Assembly (NCBI GenBank): GCA_030673645.1
Contig: DAOVIO010000181.1
Span: 1-7,703, forward strand
Length of the DNA: 7,703 nucleotides
Origin: JAGLSB01 sp023135955
GTDB lineage: Bacteria > Bacteroidota > Bacteroidia > Bacteroidales > GCA-2748055
Direction: 5' to 3'
Below, one piece after another: positions 6,639-7,703 of this stretch (the first letter of the stretch is position 1; each line of letters starts with the position of its first letter). Position numbers and translations under genes: made by a program. The notes beneath the pieces are model-generated. The model was not told the origin of the DNA, searched no databases, and saw only the letters and a list, made by a program, of their open reading frames with translations.

Positions 6639-6670
6639 ACTCAACCACTCAACCACCCAACCACCCAACC
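6639..6670. repeat. Short 8-bp tandem repeat, 4 units
   Basis: The units are ACTCAACC (6639-6646, 6647-6654) and ACCCAACC (6655-6662, 6663-6670). In cyclic form they are CACTCAAC and CACCCAAC, the same family as the tracts at 193-248 and 5476-5579. The tract begins 37 bases upstream of the DUF1684 start. It would sit in that gene's leader if the candidate promoter at 6703-6732 is used. Confidence 0.85.
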
Positions 6671-6702
6671 ATTCCCAATCTCCACAATTAATAACACCAG
6701 CA

Positions 6703-6732
6703 CAAATATTACCCTTTTTTAACAACAATCAA
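6703..6732 (-). promoter_or_regulatory. Candidate promoter for the DUF1684 gene
   Basis: On the minus strand AATATTTG (6703-6710) is one base off TAnnTTTG, and TTG (6730-6732) lies exactly 19 bases upstream. The start would be near 6696, giving a leader of roughly 94 nt containing the 8-bp repeat. The one mismatch and the AT-rich setting keep confidence low. Confidence 0.3.
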
Positions 6733-6827
6733 GTTGAAAAAAAAATATTCGAAGAAACTTGTTAATAGAGACTTTTAAATATTGATATAAGTATCAGATA
6801 AACAATATGATAGGGTGTATATGGGTA

Positions 6828-6859
6828 TTTGTTATCGGACTAACAGAAAATTATGTTCG
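6828..6859 (+). promoter_or_regulatory. Candidate distal promoter (P2) of the FadL-like gene
   Basis: TTTG (6828-6831), a 20-base spacer, then TATGTTCG (6852-6859), one base off TAnnTTTG. It has the same architecture and the same deviation (C in place of the third T) as the proximal candidate 40 bases downstream. It would give a leader of about 123 nt. Confidence 0.4.
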
Positions 6860-6868
6860 AAAAATATT

Positions 6869-6899
6869 TTTGGAAGTCTAATGAATCAGTTTATATTCG
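6869..6899 (+). promoter_or_regulatory. Candidate proximal promoter (P1) of the FadL-like gene
   Basis: TTTG (6869-6872), part of TTTTTG, is followed by a 19-base spacer and TATATTCG (6892-6899), one base off TAnnTTTG. Both elements and the spacing fit the Bacteroidota primary sigma factor pattern. Transcription would start near 6906 and leave an AT-rich leader of about 83 nt before the ATG at 6989. Confidence 0.5.
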
Positions 6900-6988
6900 T
6901 ATGGTTGAATTAAATATTTTTTCTCTTAATAAAATACGAAATTTTTGAATTATTGTATTAAAAAGTTAAAACTAACTAAACTTAAATT

Positions 6989-7703
6989 ATGAAAAAATTA
7001 CTGACTTTGGCAGTTGCTATTATGCTAACTGCTACTATGTTCGCAGGTGGTCTTGTTACCAACACTAATCAGAGTGCAACCTGGGTTCGTTTACCTGCAA
7101 GAGATGCTTCAACTTCTATTGATGCTGCTTATTTTAATCCTGCTGGATTGATGAAATTAGAAAATGGATTTCATTTGTCATTGTCAAATCAGACTATCAT
7201 TCAGAATAGGGAGATTACGAATGACTACGCTTTATTAAATAATGATGTATTTACAGGTGAAGTTTTTGCACCTGCTTTTCCAAGTGTTTATGCTGTTTAT
7301 AAAATGGACAAGCTTGCTTTCTCCTTTGGCGTGAATATTATTGGTGGAGGTGGTAGTGCAGATTTCGCTTCCGGACTTCCATCTTTTGAAATGGGTCCCT
7401 CTGAATTGGTGCCTGCACTTGCCAGCCAGGGAGTTGAAGAATACAGGCTGGATGCTTCTTTTGAAGGAACTTCTGCATTTTTCGGATATCAGGGTGGTGT
7501 GTCATATAAGATAAATGACATGATCTCTGTTTTTGCCGGTGTTCGTTATGTATCTGCAAAAAACACCTATAATGGATATTTAAGAGATGTAGAGATTAGC
7601 CCTGTAGGAGGCACATGGATGCGTGCTGATGCATTCTTTACTGGTGCAGCTGCTCAGGTAACACAGATTAAAGGTATTCCAACAAGTCTGGCCCCGGTTA
7701 TTA
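6989..7703 (+). CDS. FadL/OmpP1/TodX-family outer-membrane transporter, N-terminal part
   Basis: The reading frame is open from the ATG at 6989 to the window end: 238 codons of a protein usually 400-500 residues long. Residues 1-19 are a signal peptide (MKKLL, hydrophobic core, MFA|GG). The mature start, GGLVTNTNQSATWVRLPARD, and then YFNPAGL (48-54) are typical of Bacteroidota FadL-like porins. These form 14-stranded outer-membrane beta-barrels that take up long-chain fatty acids or other hydrophobic molecules; the substrate here is unknown. Alternating aromatic strands such as FSFGVNIIGGG and ISVFAGVRYVSA fit barrel strands. The ATG directly precedes the signal peptide, and the upstream sequence is A-rich with no Shine-Dalgarno. 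Two candidate promoters lie 90-160 bases upstream. The gene is divergent from the DUF1684 lipoprotein gene. The C-terminal half is outside the window. Confidence 0.88.
   Translation, partial: MKKLLTLAVAIMLTATMFAGGLVTNTNQSATWVRLPARDASTSIDAAYFNPAGLMKLENGFHLSLSNQTIIQNREITNDYALLNNDVFTGEVFAPAFPSVYAVYKMDKLAFSFGVNIIGGGGSADFASGLPSFEMGPSELVPALASQGVEEYRLDASFEGTSAFFGYQGGVSYKINDMISVFAGVRYVSAKNTYNGYLRDVEISPVGGTWMRADAFFTGAAAQVTQIKGIPTSLAPVI

Overview
The window is AT-rich and looks like the chromosome of an environmental Bacteroidota, probably from the Bacteroidales/Marinilabiliales side (inference). The evidence is a VPS10/Asp-box secreted protein, a DUF1684 lipoprotein, a FadL/OmpP1-type outer-membrane porin, the absence of Shine-Dalgarno sequences before the genes, and several matches to the Bacteroidota promoter pattern (TTTG, 19-21 nt, TAnnTTTG). 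There are no tRNA or rRNA genes, CRISPR arrays, transposases or phage genes.

Layout, left to right. The first 49 bases hold the 5' end of an unidentified minus-strand gene with a good promoter match. Bases 125-248 are two abutting low-complexity tandem tracts. Bases 272-3127 (minus) encode a 951-residue exported beta-propeller protein with about ten Asp-box repeats. A gene-free 594-base gap (3128-3721) follows, with a GC-rich perfect palindrome and three successive hairpins. A plus-strand SSAT-like GNAT acetyltransferase occupies 3722-4237. At 4433-4690 lies a remnant of a MATE efflux transporter, cut off after its first transmembrane helix. Convergent to it, on the minus strand, is a PPP-type metallophosphatase (4764-5471). 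The next gap (5472-5714) is almost all tandem repeat. A DUF1684 lipoprotein (5715-6602, minus) follows. Divergent from it is a FadL-like porin (6989 onward, plus) that runs off the right edge and has two tandem candidate promoters.

The genes do not form an obvious pathway. They are mostly monocistronic and separated by 195-594-base gaps, typical of a loosely packed Bacteroidota chromosome. Three encode envelope or exported proteins (VPS10-like, DUF1684, FadL-like) and two encode cytoplasmic enzymes (GNAT, phosphatase).

The most distinctive content is in the gaps. Three of them carry 8-bp-period tandem repeats that are variants of one unit, NNCTCAAC, with 7, 13 and 4 copies. One tract ends four bases from the phosphatase start codon. 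A separate 20-bp repeat, itself built of 7+7+6-bp subunits, ends four bases from the DUF1684 stop codon. I found no convincing new multi-gene system; the repeat family, the hairpin trio and the truncated transporter are the points worth following up.
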